From Janibacter endophyticus (lineage in GTDB: Bacteria; Actinomycetota; Actinomycetes; Actinomycetales; Dermatophilaceae), in contig NZ_JAFEJG010000004.1 of assembly GCF_016888335.1 (NCBI RefSeq), positions 2,776,930 to 2,840,929 of the forward strand: DNA of 64,000 nt, written 5' to 3'. A program made the translations under genes and the position numbers. The notes beneath the pieces were generated by a model that made no database searches, was not told where the DNA came from, and worked only from the letters and a program-made list of their open reading frames with translations. This document shows, piece by piece, positions 17,364 to 27,319 of the stretch; the stretch's first letter is position 1; each line of letters opens with the position of its first letter.

Positions 17364-18239
17364 TCACCAGGGCCCGTAGACCGCCTCGGCGTTGTCCGAG
17401 AGATCCCGGCAGAGGGTCGCGACGTCGACCGAGAGGACGTCCGCCATCCGCCGCACGGTATGGGGCACGAGGTACGGCGCGTTCGCCGACCCTCGGTGGG
17501 GCGAAGGGGTGAGGTAGGGGGCGTCGGTCTCGACGAGGAGCCGCTCGGTCGGGGTGACGGCGAGGGCGTCCCGCAGGCCGCGGGCGTTCTTGAAGGTCAC
17601 GGTGCCCGCGATGGAGAGGTAGTAGCCGCGCTCCGCGCACTCCCGGGCCATGGCCACGTCGCCGCTGAAGCAGTGCAGGACGGTCCGCTCGGGTGCTCCC
17701 TCCTCGGCGAGGATCCGCAGGACGTCGTCGTGGCTGTCGCGGTCGTGGATCTGCAGCGCCTTGCTGGTGCGCTTCGCGAGGTCGATGTGCCACCGGAAGG
17801 ATTCCTGCTGGGCGGCCACTCCCCCTTCGCCTGTCCGGTAGTAGTCCAGCCCGCTCTCCCCGATCGCCCGGACCCGAGGGTGCGCCGACAGCGCCTCGAT
17901 CTCGGCCAGGGCCTCGTCGAGCCGGCCCTGCTCCGCGAGCCTCGGGGCCTCGTTGGGGTGCAGCGCGACCGCGCCGAGCATGGCCGGGTGGGCGTCGACC
18001 GCCTCGACGGTCCAGCGGGCGCTCTCGAGGTCGCAGCCGACCTGGACGACCCGGTCCACGCCGACGCTCGCGGCGATCGCGAGCGCACCGGCGACCCCGT
18101 CCACCCCCTCCGCACGAAGGGGTTCGGGCAGGTCGTCGCGGTGGATGTCGAGGTGGGTGTGGTTGTCGACGACAGGCACGGGCAGCGGCGCCGGCAGGGG
18201 CGCCGGGTCACCATGACCGCGGTCGTCGTGCGGGGCCAC
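17364..18239 (-). CDS. tatD: TatD-family metal-dependent DNase/hydrolase
   Basis: This 291-aa TIM-barrel hydrolase has the metal-binding motif NHTHLDIH, then IGESGLDYY, HDRDSHDD, HCFSGD and ETDAPYL in the family order. TatD proteins are 3'-exonucleases linked to DNA and RNA quality control. GTG 18239 starts 4 bases after the metG stop, so the pair forms a metG-tatD operon, followed by rpf in the conserved order. The first 20 residues before PVVDNHTH are poorly conserved, and a slightly later start cannot be excluded. Confidence 0.92.
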   Translation of the reverse strand: MAPHDDRGHGDPAPLPAPLPVPVVDNHTHLDIHRDDLPEPLRAEGVDGVAGALAIAASVGVDRVVQVGCDLESARWTVEAVDAHPAMLGAVALHPNEAPRLAEQGRLDEALAEIEALSAHPRVRAIGESGLDYYRTGEGGVAAQQESFRWHIDLAKRTSKALQIHDRDSHDDVLRILAEEGAPERTVLHCFSGDVAMARECAERGYYLSIAGTVTFKNARGLRDALAVTPTERLLVETDAPYLTPSPHRGSANAPYLVPHTVRRMADVLSVDVATLCRDLSDNAEAVYGPW

Positions 18240-18243
18240 GCCC

Positions 18244-20064
18244 TCAGGCCCCGGGGACCTGGTCGAGCTCGTCGGCGACGACGGTCTCCGTGTCGAACTT
18301 CGTGAAGAGCGGCGCCGGCTTGGTGATCGGCGCACCGACGGTCACCGGCCGCGACGCCCAGGCAGGGGTGGCGGTGTACTCGCCCGTGACGATCGGGTAC
18401 TCGCGGCCCTCCTCGTCGAGGTCCGGCACGGTCGCCAGCCGCGGCATCGGCATGAGCTCGCCCTCGCCGCCGATGGCCGTGTGCACGCGGTTGGCGGCGG
18501 CCGGGACGAAGGGGGCGAGGATGACGTTGAGGTCCGCCACGCACTGCACGAGGGTGTGCAGGACCGTGGCGAGCCGCTCACGCTCGTCCTCGCCCTTGAG
18601 CTTGAAGGGCTCCGTGTCGGTGACGTACTTGTTGACCTCGCCGACCGTGCGCATCGCCTCGCCGAGGGCCGCCTTGACGCGCTGGCGGGCGAGGAGGTCA
18701 CCGACGGTGCCGAAGGCGCCGAGCACCGCGGCCCGGACCGCCTCGTCGACCGGCTCGAGCGGGCCCGGCTGCGGGATCTCGCCGAAGTTCTTGGCGATCA
18801 TCGCGGCGGTCCGGCTCACGAGGTTGCCCCAGCCGGCGACGAGCTCGCTGTTGTTGCGCTGGACGAACTCGGCCCAGGTGAAGTTCGCGTCCTGCGCCTC
18901 CGGCCCGGCGGCGCAGATGTAGTAGCGGATCGCGTCGGGGCCGTACTTCTCGAGGACGTCACGGATGTAGATGACGTACCCGCGCGAGGACGAGAAGGCC
19001 TTGCCCTCCATCGTGAGGTACTCGCTCGAGACGACCTCGGTCGGCAGGTTGAGCTCGCCGTAGACCCCCGGCTCTCCCCCCTTCGCCCCCTTGCCGGCGT
19101 AGCCGAGCAGCTCGGCCGGCCAGATCTGGGAGTGGAAGGTGATGTTGTCCTTGCCCATGAAGTAGTAAGACTCCTGGGCCTCAGGGACCGTGCCCTCTAC
19201 CCACCACTCGCGCCAGCGCTCGGGCTCGCCGAGGCGGCGGGCCCACTCGATCGAGGCGGAGAGATAGCCGACGACCGCGTCGAACCAGACGTAGAGCCGC
19301 TTGGGACCGACCTGCGAGGCGTCGTCCCAGCCCTCGAGCGGCACGGGGATGCCCCAGTCGATGTCGCGCGTCATCGCCCGCGGCTTGATGTCGTCGAGGA
19401 TGTTGAGGCTGAACTTGATGACGTTGGGCCGCCACGTGCCGCTCGCCTCCCGCCCTTCGAGCCAGGTGCGGAGGGAGTCGGCGAGCGCGGGCAGGTCGAG
19501 GAAGAAGTGCTGGGTCTCGATGAAGCGCGGGGTCTCCCCGTCGATCTTGCTGCGCGGGCTCTTCAGGTCTTCCGGCTCGAGCTGGTTGCCGCAGCTGTCG
19601 CACTGGTCGCCGCGGGCCTCCTCGTAGCCGCAGATCGGGCAGGTGCCCTCGATGTAGCGGTCCGGCAGCGTGCGTCCGGTCGACGGCGAGACGGCCCCCT
19701 TGGTCGTCTGCTCGACCATGTAGCCGTTGGCCCACACCTGCCGGAAGAGCTCCTGTGCCACCGCGTAGTGGTTCGGCGTCGTCGTCCGGGTGTAGAGGTC
19801 GTAGGAGCAGCCGAGGTCGGCCAGCTCGCCCGCGATGATCGCGTGGTTGCGGTCGACGAGCTCACGGGGGGTGACCCCCTCCTTGTCCGCGAGGACGAGG
19901 ATCGGGGTGCCGTGCTCGTCGGAGCCGCTGACCATGAGCACGTCGTGCCCGGCCATGCGCATGTAACGGCTGAAGACATCGGAGGGGACGGCGAAGCCGG
20001 CGACGTGGCCGAGGTGACGCGGGCCGTTGGCGTACGGCCAAGCGACGGCAGAGAGGACCTTCAT
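18244..20064 (-). CDS. metG: Methionyl-tRNA synthetase
   Basis: This 606-aa class I aminoacyl-tRNA synthetase starts [23 protein letters not shown], containing the HLGH form of the HIGH motif. A zinc knuckle ([19 protein letters not shown]) lies at about residues 140-160. The KMSKS position reads FSSSRG, the variant found in one actinobacterial MetG group. A short insert, [13 protein letters not shown], precedes it and carries the window-wide octamer. There is no C-terminal EMAP-like domain. ATG 20064 follows a TAGGAT -10 box by 8 bases. Confidence 0.96.
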   Translation of the reverse strand: MKVLSAVAWPYANGPRHLGHVAGFAVPSDVFSRYMRMAGHDVLMVSGSDEHGTPILVLADKEGVTPRELVDRNHAIIAGELADLGCSYDLYTRTTTPNHYAVAQELFRQVWANGYMVEQTTKGAVSPSTGRTLPDRYIEGTCPICGYEEARGDQCDSCGNQLEPEDLKSPRSKIDGETPRFIETQHFFLDLPALADSLRTWLEGREASGTWRPNVIKFSLNILDDIKPRAMTRDIDWGIPVPLEGWDDASQVGPKRLYVWFDAVVGYLSASIEWARRLGEPERWREWWVEGTVPEAQESYYFMGKDNITFHSQIWPAELLGYAGKGAKGGEPGVYGELNLPTEVVSSEYLTMEGKAFSSSRGYVIYIRDVLEKYGPDAIRYYICAAGPEAQDANFTWAEFVQRNNSELVAGWGNLVSRTAAMIAKNFGEIPQPGPLEPVDEAVRAAVLGAFGTVGDLLARQRVKAALGEAMRTVGEVNKYVTDTEPFKLKGEDERERLATVLHTLVQCVADLNVILAPFVPAAANRVHTAIGGEGELMPMPRLATVPDLDEEGREYPIVTGEYTATPAWASRPVTVGAPITKPAPLFTKFDTETVVADELDQVPGA

Positions 20065-20072
20065 GGTGCTCA

Positions 20073-20078
20073 ATCCTA
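20073..20078 (-). promoter_or_regulatory. -10 box for leaderless metG transcript
   Basis: Minus-strand TAGGAT ends 8 bases before the metG ATG. No ribosome-binding site lies between them. Confidence 0.45.
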
Positions 20079-20175
20079 GGTGCCCGCATCCGACGGGATG
20101 ATGCGCCGTCGGCGTAGCGTTCGTCGTCAGTGACCGCGGCCCCTCCTGTGCCGCCCAGAGCATCGAGGTGGTCTC

Positions 20176-20775
20176 GTGATCGCTGCCCTCACCGGCATGG
20201 GCCTGTCCGCCGCGGCGGGGCTCAACGCCTACATCCCGTTCCTCATCATGGCGCTGCTCGCCCGCTTCACCGACATCGTCACGCTGCCCACCGGGTGGGA
20301 GTGGATGGAGTCCTGGTGGGCGATCGGTGTCGGCGCCGTCCTCCTCGTCACCGAGGTGACGCTCGACAAGGTGCCCGCCGTGGACTCGCTCAACGACGCG
20401 GTGCAGACCTTCATCCGGCCCGGCATGGGCGGCCTGATGGGTGCCGCCGCGATGAGCGCGAACGAGATCGAGGGCTCGAGCTTCATGCAGGAGAACCCGT
20501 GGATCGGGGTCGTCCTCGGCATCGTCGTCGCGGGTCTCGTCCACACCGGCAAGGCCGCGGCGCGTCCGGTCGTCAACGCCGGCACGGCCGGCATCGGGGC
20601 CCCGGTCGTCTCGACGATGGAGGACGGTGCATCGGTGACGATCGCGCTCGTGGCGATCTTCCTGCCGGTGCTCGTCGTGCTCGTCCTCGCCGGGCTCGCC
20701 GCCATGCTCTGGTGGGTCTGGCGGGCCTGGCGACGGCTGCGTCGTCAGCGGACCCCCCGCCCGCGGGCGGCCTGA
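20176..20775 (+). CDS. DUF4126-type integral membrane protein
   Basis: This 199-aa protein has about five hydrophobic segments. It begins [21 protein letters not shown], the conserved DUF4126 opening, and ends in a basic cytoplasmic tail ([17 protein letters not shown]). The function of DUF4126 is unknown. The GTG start at 20176 is the first codon consistent with the domain. It is divergent from metG and convergent with sdhB, with a strong hairpin after it. Confidence 0.8.
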   Translation: MIAALTGMGLSAAAGLNAYIPFLIMALLARFTDIVTLPTGWEWMESWWAIGVGAVLLVTEVTLDKVPAVDSLNDAVQTFIRPGMGGLMGAAAMSANEIEGSSFMQENPWIGVVLGIVVAGLVHTGKAAARPVVNAGTAGIGAPVVSTMEDGASVTIALVAIFLPVLVVLVLAGLAAMLWWVWRAWRRLRRQRTPRPRAA

Positions 20776-20796
20776 CGACCGCTCACGAGAACCGAC

Positions 20797-20834
20797 GAGC
20801 CCCCACGGCGGACCAGAGGTCGCCGTGGGGGCTC
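20797..20834. terminator. Bidirectional terminator between DUF4126 gene and sdhB
   Basis: Perfect 14-bp inverted repeat, arms 20797-20810 and 20821-20834, with a 10-base loop. It sits 21 bp after the DUF4126 stop and 15 bp after the end of convergent sdhB. Confidence 0.85.
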
Positions 20835-20849
20835 TGACGTGGGTCGCTC

Positions 20850-21593
20850 TCAGCGACGGGCGCGTGCGGCCACCCGAAGGTCCTTGTTGAGCTGCGAGAT
20901 GACGTCGAGCGGGATCTCCTTGGGGCACGACGCGGCGCACTCGCCGATGTTCGTGCACCCCCCGAAGCCTTCGTGGTCGTGCTGGGCAACCATGTCGATG
21001 ACGCGGGAGTGTCGCTCGGCCTGGCCCTGGGGCAGCTCGCCGAGATGCGTCACCTTGGCCCCCATGAAGAGCATGCCGGAGGCGTTCGGGCACGCCGCGA
21101 CGCAGGCGCCGCACCCGATGCAGGTGGCGGCGTCGAAGGCCCGGTCCGCCTGGACCTTCGGCACCGGCGTGGCCGCCGCGTCCGGGGCCGCCCCGGTGTC
21201 GACGGAGATGTACCCGCCGGCCTGGATGATCCGGTCGAAGGACGTCCGGTCGACGACGAGGTCCTTGATGACCGGGAAGGCCGCGGCGCGCCACGGCTCG
21301 ATGGTGATCTCGTCGCCGTCCGTGAAGCTGCGCATGTGCAGCTGGCAGGTCGTCGTGACCTCGGGGCCGTGGGCCATGCCGGAGATCATCAGGCCGCACA
21401 TGCCGCAGATGCCCTCACGGCAGTCGCTGTCGAAGGCGACCGGCTCGACGCCCTCGGCCTGGAGGTTCTCGTTGAGCTCGTCGAGCATCTCGAGGAAGCT
21501 CATGTCCTCGGAGATCTCGTCGACCGTGTAGGTCTCGAAGCCACCCTTGTCCTGCGGGCCGGCCTGGCGCCAGATCTTCAGTGTCAGTCGCAT
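20850..21593 (-). CDS. sdhB: Succinate dehydrogenase iron-sulfur subunit
   Basis: This 247-aa protein carries the three Fe-S centres that pass electrons from SdhA to the membrane quinone site. The N-terminal plant-type ferredoxin domain has [13 protein letters not shown] (about residues 56-68). The C-terminal domain has [12 protein letters not shown] and [12 protein letters not shown] for the [4Fe-4S] and [3Fe-4S] clusters. It is the last gene of sdhCAB and overlaps sdhA by one base. Confidence 0.96.
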   Translation of the reverse strand: MRLTLKIWRQAGPQDKGGFETYTVDEISEDMSFLEMLDELNENLQAEGVEPVAFDSDCREGICGMCGLMISGMAHGPEVTTTCQLHMRSFTDGDEITIEPWRAAAFPVIKDLVVDRTSFDRIIQAGGYISVDTGAAPDAAATPVPKVQADRAFDAATCIGCGACVAACPNASGMLFMGAKVTHLGELPQGQAERHSRVIDMVAQHDHEGFGGCTNIGECAASCPKEIPLDVISQLNKDLRVAARARR

Positions 21594-23596
21594 TACTTGT
21601 AGCTCCGCTGCTTCATCTCGATGAACTCGTAGACCAGGTCCTCCTTGTGGAGGACCGGCTCCAGATCCTGATCACCGCCGGTCATGTACTCCCACGCCGC
21701 GACGTAGGCGTACTCGTCGTCGTGACGCAGCGCCTCGCCGTCCTCGGTCTGGGACTCGACGCGGAAGTGGCCGCCGCAGGACTCACGACGGTGCAGCGCG
21801 TCGATGCACATGAGCTCGCCGAGCTCGAGGAAGTCGGCGACGCGGCCGGCCTTCTCCAGGCTCTGGTTGAGCTGCTCGTTGGAGCCGAGCACCTTGACGT
21901 TGGTCCAGAACTCCTTCTTCAGGGCGCGGATGAGGCCGATGGCCTTCTTCAGGCCCTCCTCGCTGCGCTCCATGCCGCAGTACTCCCACATGATCGAGCC
22001 GAGCTCCTTGTGGATCGAGTCCACGGTGCGCTCGCCGTTGCAGGTGAGGAAGTGCTGGATCCGTCCCTCGACGTCCTGGCGGGCCTCGACGACCTCGGGG
22101 GCGTCCTCGGCCACCGGGGCGAAGGGGCCGTCCGCCAGGTAGTTGCGGATGGTGTTCGGCAGGACGAAGTAGCCGTCGGCCAGACCCTGCATGAGTGCCG
22201 AGGCGCCGAGCCGGTTGGCCCCGTGGTCGGAGAAGTTGGCCTCACCGGTGACGAAGAGCCCGGGGATCGTCGACTCGAGGTCGTAGTCGACCCAGAGGCC
22301 ACCCATGACGTAGTGGACGGCCGGGTAGATCCGCATCGGGGTCTCGTACGGGTCCTCGCCGGTGATCCGGGCGTACATGTCGAAGAGGTTGCCGTACTTG
22401 GCCTCGACCGCGTCGCGGCCGAGCCGGCTGACGGCGTCGGCGAAGTCGAGGTAGACGCCACGGCGGACCTGACGGGTCTCGCCGTCCGGGCCCACCTCCT
22501 CGACGGCCGGGCCGACACCGCGGCCCTCGTCGCACATGTTCTTCGCCTGGCGCGAGGCGATGTCGCGCGGGACGAGGTTGCCGAAGGAGGGGTAGATCCG
22601 CTCGAGGTAGTAGTCGCGGGCCTCCTCGGGGATCTCGCGCGGGTCCTTGGTGCAGTCGGCCGCGTCCTTGGGCACCCAGATCCGGCCGTCGTTGCGCAGC
22701 GACTCCGACATCAGGGTGAGCTTGGACTGCTTGTCGCCGGACTGCGGGATGCACGTCGGGTGGATCTGCGTGTAGCAGGGGTTGCCCATGTAGGCACCCT
22801 TGCGGTGCGCACGCCAGGCGGCGGTGACGTTGCAGCCCATGGCGTTGGTGGAGAGGAAGAAGACGTTGCCGTAGCCGCCGCTGGCCAGGACGACCGCGTC
22901 GGCGAGGTGCGTCTCGATCTCACCGGTCACCATGTCGCGGGCGATGATGCCGCGCGCCTTGCCGTCGACGACGACGAGCTCGAGCATCTCGTGCCGGCTG
23001 TACATCTCGACGGTGCCCTTGGCGATCTGCCGCTCGAGCGCCTGGTAGGCCCCGATGAGCAGCTGCTGACCGGTCTGGCCGCGCGCGTAGAAGGTCCGGG
23101 AGACCTGCACGCCGCCGAAGGAACGGTTGTCGAGCAGGCCGCCGTACTCGCGGGCGAAGGGGACGCCCTGGGCGACGCACTGGTCGATGATGTTCGGGCT
23201 GACCTCGGCGAGACGGTAGACGTTGTTCTCGCGAGCGCGGTAGTCGCCGCCCTTCACCGTGTCGTAGAAGAGCCGGTAGACCGAGTCGCCGTCACCCTTG
23301 TAGTTCTTCGCGGCGTTGATGCCACCCTGGGCGGCGATCGAGTGCGCGCGCCGCGGGGAGTCCTGGTAGCAGAAGGACTTCACGTGATAGCCGGCCTCGC
23401 CGAGCGTCGCGCCCGCGGAGGCACCGGCCAGGCCGGTCCCGACGATGATCACGGAGAGCTTGCGGCGGTTGGCCGGGTTGACGAGCTTGTTGTCGAACTT
23501 GTGGCGCTCCCAGCGCGTCTCGATGGGGCCGTCCGGAGCCTTCGTGTCCGCGATCGGCTCGCCGAGGCGGTAGAGGCCGTCGATGAGTTCAGTCAT
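21593..23596 (-). CDS. sdhA: Succinate dehydrogenase flavoprotein subunit
   Basis: This 667-aa protein oxidises succinate to fumarate with covalently bound FAD. It shows the dinucleotide-binding [22 protein letters not shown], the FAD-attachment region [17 protein letters not shown] and the catalytic region ATGGYGN-like (LASGGYGN), with [15 protein letters not shown] near residue 470. Length and the [13 protein letters not shown] segment fit the longer type-B enzyme found with single-subunit cytochrome b558 anchors. It lies between sdhC and sdhB. Confidence 0.96.
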   Translation of the reverse strand: MTELIDGLYRLGEPIADTKAPDGPIETRWERHKFDNKLVNPANRRKLSVIIVGTGLAGASAGATLGEAGYHVKSFCYQDSPRRAHSIAAQGGINAAKNYKGDGDSVYRLFYDTVKGGDYRARENNVYRLAEVSPNIIDQCVAQGVPFAREYGGLLDNRSFGGVQVSRTFYARGQTGQQLLIGAYQALERQIAKGTVEMYSRHEMLELVVVDGKARGIIARDMVTGEIETHLADAVVLASGGYGNVFFLSTNAMGCNVTAAWRAHRKGAYMGNPCYTQIHPTCIPQSGDKQSKLTLMSESLRNDGRIWVPKDAADCTKDPREIPEEARDYYLERIYPSFGNLVPRDIASRQAKNMCDEGRGVGPAVEEVGPDGETRQVRRGVYLDFADAVSRLGRDAVEAKYGNLFDMYARITGEDPYETPMRIYPAVHYVMGGLWVDYDLESTIPGLFVTGEANFSDHGANRLGASALMQGLADGYFVLPNTIRNYLADGPFAPVAEDAPEVVEARQDVEGRIQHFLTCNGERTVDSIHKELGSIMWEYCGMERSEEGLKKAIGLIRALKKEFWTNVKVLGSNEQLNQSLEKAGRVADFLELGELMCIDALHRRESCGGHFRVESQTEDGEALRHDDEYAYVAAWEYMTGGDQDLEPVLHKEDLVYEFIEMKQRSYK

Positions 23597-23617
23597 GGTG
23601 ATGTGGTCGCTCCCCGA

Positions 23618-24334
23618 TCAGAGGTTCGTGAAGAACAGGTAGTAGGGCGGGATGAGGAAGCCGACGACGATGAGGCCGGCGAGGACCGCGGCGATCGTCT
23701 TGGCCCGGGCGCGGGCGCCCACCGAGCTCGTGAGGCCGAGGGTCTGCTGGGCGCTCCAGGCGCCGTGGAAGATGTGCATCCCGAGAGCGAGCATCGCGAG
23801 GGTGTAGACGAGCACGACCCAGATGAGCGAGAAGCTCGCCGAGACCATGACGAAGGGGCTCTCCTTGACCGCCGCCGCGTCGGCCGAGCTGTTGAAGTTC
23901 GGCTTGACGATGGTGAAGTGGATGAGGTGGAAGATCACGAAGAGCAGCAGCGTCACCCCGCCCCACCGCATCGTCCGGGAGGCGAGCGAGGAGCCCACCG
24001 CCTTCTTCACCGCGTACCGGTTCGGGCGCGCCCCGTTGGCCCGGCTCCACAGGGCGAACGCCGCGTAGGCGTGCGCGAGCAGGGCGACGATGAGGACGAT
24101 CCGCACGATCCACAGCAGACCGCCGTACGGGAGCATCGGCTCGCCGAACTCGCGGAGGTGGTGGGCGTACTCGTCAAAGGCGGCCTGCCCGGCCAGCACC
24201 TTGAGGTTGCCGTACATGTGAAGGAGGACGTACAGCACGAAGATGATCCCCGAGACCGCCATCATGAGCTTGAGCCCGATGGTGGAACGAGACACCCCCC
24301 GCTGCGCCGGCGCGGAAGCAGTCGTAGTAGCCAC
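23618..24334 (-). CDS. sdhC: Succinate dehydrogenase cytochrome b subunit
   Basis: This 238-aa protein has five transmembrane helices and is the single, di-heme-type membrane anchor. Candidate axial heme His residues lie within helices (LHMYGN, LLAHAYAAF, FHLIHFT, GMHIFHG). It inserts SdhAB into the membrane and exchanges electrons with menaquinone. GTG 24334 lies 6 bases after a TAGGTT -10 box, consistent with a leaderless operon mRNA. A 7-bp inverted repeat just upstream may be an operator. Confidence 0.92.
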   Translation of the reverse strand: MATTTASAPAQRGVSRSTIGLKLMMAVSGIIFVLYVLLHMYGNLKVLAGQAAFDEYAHHLREFGEPMLPYGGLLWIVRIVLIVALLAHAYAAFALWSRANGARPNRYAVKKAVGSSLASRTMRWGGVTLLLFVIFHLIHFTIVKPNFNSSADAAAVKESPFVMVSASFSLIWVVLVYTLAMLALGMHIFHGAWSAQQTLGLTSSVGARARAKTIAAVLAGLIVVGFLIPPYYLFFTNL

Positions 24335-24340
24335 GGGGGC

Positions 24341-24346
24341 AACCTA
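24341..24346 (-). promoter_or_regulatory. -10 box for leaderless sdhCAB transcript
   Basis: Minus-strand TAGGTT ends 6 bases before the sdhC GTG. Confidence 0.5.
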
Positions 24347-24353
24347 CCGCGAC

Positions 24354-24375
24354 GTGAGGCGGCTCACGGCCTCAC
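24354..24375. promoter_or_regulatory. Inverted repeat upstream of sdhC, possible operator
   Basis: gtgaggc at 24354-24360 and gcctcac at 24369-24375 around an 8-base spacer. It begins 8 bases upstream of the sdhC -10 box, overlapping the -35 region. The regulator is unknown. Confidence 0.35.
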
Positions 24376-24447
24376 CCCACGCATCTGAGATGTGAGATGT
24401 GCCCGGTTACCGACCGGAAATGGACAACGTCTGACGCGCGGAATTAC

Positions 24448-25776
24448 CTAGGGCTGTGCAGCGGCCCGGGCCGCTGCGGGGAGCGCGCCCAGCACGGCGT
24501 CGACCGCCGCCTCGTCGTGCGCCGCCCCGACGAACCACGCCTCGTAGGCGCTCGGGGGCAGGTGCACGCCGCCGTCGAGCATCGCGTGGAAGAAGCGGCC
24601 GAAGGCAGCGGTGTCCTGCTGCTGCGCGTCGGCGTAGCTGCGCACCGGCCCGTCGGTGAAGAAGATCGAGAACATCGAGGCTGCCCGCTGCACCGTGTGC
24701 GCCACCCCTTCGGCCGTGAGGGCCTCGGAGGCCGCGGTCGAGATGGTGTCCGCGACCCGGCCCAGGTGGTCGTAGAGCGAAGGGGTGCACGCCCGCAGCG
24801 TGGCGAGGCCGGCGGCCGTGGCGACGGGGTTCCCCGACAGCGTGCCGGCCTGGTACACGGGCCCGTCCGGCGCGAGGTGGGCCATGACCTCGGCCCGGCC
24901 GCCGAACGCGGCCGCCGGGAAGCCGCCGCCCATGACCTTGCCGAAGGTGAAGAGGTCCGGCGCCCCGGAGGGGTAGCCGCCCGGGTGGGCTCCCCCGTCG
25001 CCCGTCTCGTGGCCGTACCAGCCGGCCGCGCTGCACCGGAACCCGGTCATCACCTCGTCGCTGATGAGCAGCGCCCCGTGCTCGCGGGTGACCCGCCGCA
25101 GCCCCTCGGTGAAGCCGGGGGCGGGCGGCACGACCCCCATGTTGCCCGGCGAGGCCTCGGTGATGACGGCAGCGATCTCCTCACCGCGCTCGGCGAAGAC
25201 CTGCTCGACCGCGCCGAGGTCGTTGTAGGGCAGCACGATGGTCTCGCCCGCGGCGCTGGCCGGCACGCCGGCCGAGTCGGGCAGGGCGAAGGTCGCGACA
25301 CCGGATCCCGCGTGCGCGAGGAGCGCGTCGACGTGACCGTGGTAGCAGCCGGCGAACTTCACGACGACGCTGCGACCGGTGACGCCACGGGCCAGGCGCA
25401 GCGCCGACATCGTGGCCTCGGTGCCGCTGCTCACGAGACGCACCTGCTCGAGCGGCTCGACCCGCGCGACGATCTCCTCGGCGAGAGCGACCTCGTTCTC
25501 GCTCGGGGTGCCGAAGCTGAAGCCGCGCGAGGCGGCCTCGCCGACGGCGGCCAGGACGTCCGGGTGGGCGTGGCCGAGGATCATCGGCCCCCAGCTGCAG
25601 AGGAGATCGACGTAGCGGTTGCCGTCGACGTCGGTGAGCCACGGTCCCTGCGCCGACGCGATGAAGCGTGGTGTGCCCCCGACCCCGCGGAAGGCCCGCA
25701 CCGGCGAGTTCACCCCGCCGGGGGTCACCGCGCGGGCGCGGTCGAAGAGGGCGGCGGACCGGTCGGTGCTCGTCAT
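24448..25776 (-). CDS. hemL: Glutamate-1-semialdehyde 2,1-aminomutase
   Basis: This 442-aa class III PLP aminotransferase converts glutamate-1-semialdehyde to 5-aminolevulinate, completing the C5 route begun by HemA. It shows [37 protein letters not shown] and the PLP-lysine segment [18 protein letters not shown]. The insert [19 protein letters not shown]-like stretch near residue 245 is longer than in E. coli. It is the last gene of the rex-hem cluster, 38 bp after the marR gene. Confidence 0.95.
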   Translation of the reverse strand: MTSTDRSAALFDRARAVTPGGVNSPVRAFRGVGGTPRFIASAQGPWLTDVDGNRYVDLLCSWGPMILGHAHPDVLAAVGEAASRGFSFGTPSENEVALAEEIVARVEPLEQVRLVSSGTEATMSALRLARGVTGRSVVVKFAGCYHGHVDALLAHAGSGVATFALPDSAGVPASAAGETIVLPYNDLGAVEQVFAERGEEIAAVITEASPGNMGVVPPAPGFTEGLRRVTREHGALLISDEVMTGFRCSAAGWYGHETGDGGAHPGGYPSGAPDLFTFGKVMGGGFPAAAFGGRAEVMAHLAPDGPVYQAGTLSGNPVATAAGLATLRACTPSLYDHLGRVADTISTAASEALTAEGVAHTVQRAASMFSIFFTDGPVRSYADAQQQDTAAFGRFFHAMLDGGVHLPPSAYEAWFVGAAHDEAAVDAVLGALPAAARAAAQP

Positions 25777-25814
25777 GAGGTCCAGTCTCGCCTACGCGGC
25801 TCGGCGCCCTGCGG

Positions 25815-26300
25815 TCAGTCGTCGATCCCGATCTCGTGGTGGTTCGGGCAGAGGCGGTCGCGGATGACCGCCATGGCGTCGCCGAGCGCCATGAGCTGCT
25901 CATGGGTCAGCGCGTCGACGAGGTGCTGCCGCACCGAGGCGAGGTGGCGCGGTGCGAGCTCGTCGATCGCGGCCCGGCCGGCGTCGGTGAGGGTGATCTC
26001 GACCCCGCGGCCATCGTCCTTGGCCCGCTCACGACGGACCCAGCCGCGCTGCTCGAGGCGGTTCGCCGTGTGGGTGACCCGGCTGCGGGACTGGACGATG
26101 TCGTCGGCGAGGTGCGACATGCGCATGCGCTGCCCCGGCGCCTCGGAGAGCATCGAGATGAGCTCGTACTCCGTGAGCTGGCAGGTCGGGCGCAGGTCGT
26201 CGTCGAGGGCCTGCACGAGCAGCCGGGACCCCCGCAGGTAGGCCCGCCAGGCGAGCTGCTCCTCGTGGCTCAGCCAGCGCGGGGCCTCCGCGGGCGTCAT
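25815..26300 (-). CDS. MarR-family regulator embedded in the hem operon
   Basis: This 161-aa winged-helix protein starts MTPAEAPRWLSHEEQLAWRAY. The HTH lies at about residues 55-95 (MSHLADDIVQSRSRVTHTANRLEQRGWV), and the wing has DGRGVEITLTDAGRA. The opening is typical of actinobacterial MarR proteins of the HpaR/SlyA-like group. ATG 26300 overlaps the hemB stop by 4 bases, so it is cotranslated with the heme enzymes. Its target and ligand are unknown; redox or aromatic ligands are common in the family. Confidence 0.9.
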   Translation of the reverse strand: MTPAEAPRWLSHEEQLAWRAYLRGSRLLVQALDDDLRPTCQLTEYELISMLSEAPGQRMRMSHLADDIVQSRSRVTHTANRLEQRGWVRRERAKDDGRGVEITLTDAGRAAIDELAPRHLASVRQHLVDALTHEQLMALGDAMAVIRDRLCPNHHEIGIDD

Positions 26301-27319
26301 GAGGTGCTCCCGCGGTCCAGGACCTCGGCGATCTGCAGGGCGAAGTAGGTGAGGATGATCGACGCGCCCGCGCGCCGGACGTGCATGACGGACTCGAGCA
26401 TCGCCTGCTTCCGGTCGATCCACCCCCGCTCCGCGGCGGCGACGATCTGGCTGTACTCCCCGGAGATCTGGTACGCAGCGACGGGGACGGGTGACATGGC
26501 GGCGGCCGCGGCGACGACGTCGAGGTGCGGCCCGGCCGGCTTGACCATGACGATGTCGGCACCTTCGGCGATGTCGAGCTCGAGCTCGCGGACCGCCTCC
26601 GTCGCGTTGGCCGGGTCCTGCTGGTAGGTGGCCCGGTCACCGGTGAGCGAGGAGCAGACGGCCTCGCGGAAGGGACCGTAGAGAGCCGAGGTGTACTTCG
26701 CCGCGTAGGCGAGGATCGCGGTGCCGGTGAGCCCCTCGCGGTCCAGCGCGCCCCGGACGAAGCCGACCTGCCCGTCCATCATCCCGCTCATCCCGAGCAC
26801 GTGGGAGCCGGCCCGGGCCTGCGCCACGGCCATGTCGGCATAGCGCTCGAGGGTCGCGTCGTTGTCGACGACGACGCCGTCGGGCCCCTCGGCCAGCACG
26901 CCGCAGTGACCGTGGTCGGTGAACTCGTCGAGGCACAGGTCGGTCATGACGACGAGGGCGTCGCCGACCGCGTCGACGACCGCGCGGGTCGCGACGTTGA
27001 GGATGCCGTCCGGGTCGTCGGCACCGCTGCCCCGCGCATCCTTGTGCTCGGGCACGCCGAAGAGCATGAGCCCGCCGAGGCCCGCCTCGACGCAGCGACG
27101 CGCGAGCTCGACGAGGCTCTCGACGGTGTGCTGGTGCACCCCGGGCATGCTCGCGATCTCGACCGGCTCGCTGATCCCCTCACGCACGAAGGCGGGCAGG
27201 ACGAGGTCGGCCGGGTGCAGCCGGTGCTCGGCGACGAGCCGCCGCATGGCGGCCGATGAGCGCAGCCGCCGAGGACGGACCATGATCGGGTCGAGGTCAC
27301 CGGAGGCCACCGGGCTCAC
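26297..27319 (-). CDS. hemB: Delta-aminolevulinic acid dehydratase (porphobilinogen synthase)
   Basis: This 340-aa enzyme condenses two 5-aminolevulinates to porphobilinogen. Active-site lysines lie in AYAAKYTSALYGPF and VMVKPAGPHLD. The metal loop reads DLCLDEFTDHGHCG: Asp replaces the central Cys of the zinc-type DXCXCX motif, so a magnesium/potassium-type enzyme is inferred. GTG 27319 overlaps the upstream hemD stop by 4 bases. Confidence 0.95.
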   Translation of the reverse strand: MSPVASGDLDPIMVRPRRLRSSAAMRRLVAEHRLHPADLVLPAFVREGISEPVEIASMPGVHQHTVESLVELARRCVEAGLGGLMLFGVPEHKDARGSGADDPDGILNVATRAVVDAVGDALVVMTDLCLDEFTDHGHCGVLAEGPDGVVVDNDATLERYADMAVAQARAGSHVLGMSGMMDGQVGFVRGALDREGLTGTAILAYAAKYTSALYGPFREAVCSSLTGDRATYQQDPANATEAVRELELDIAEGADIVMVKPAGPHLDVVAAAAAMSPVPVAAYQISGEYSQIVAAAERGWIDRKQAMLESVMHVRRAGASIILTYFALQIAEVLDRGSTS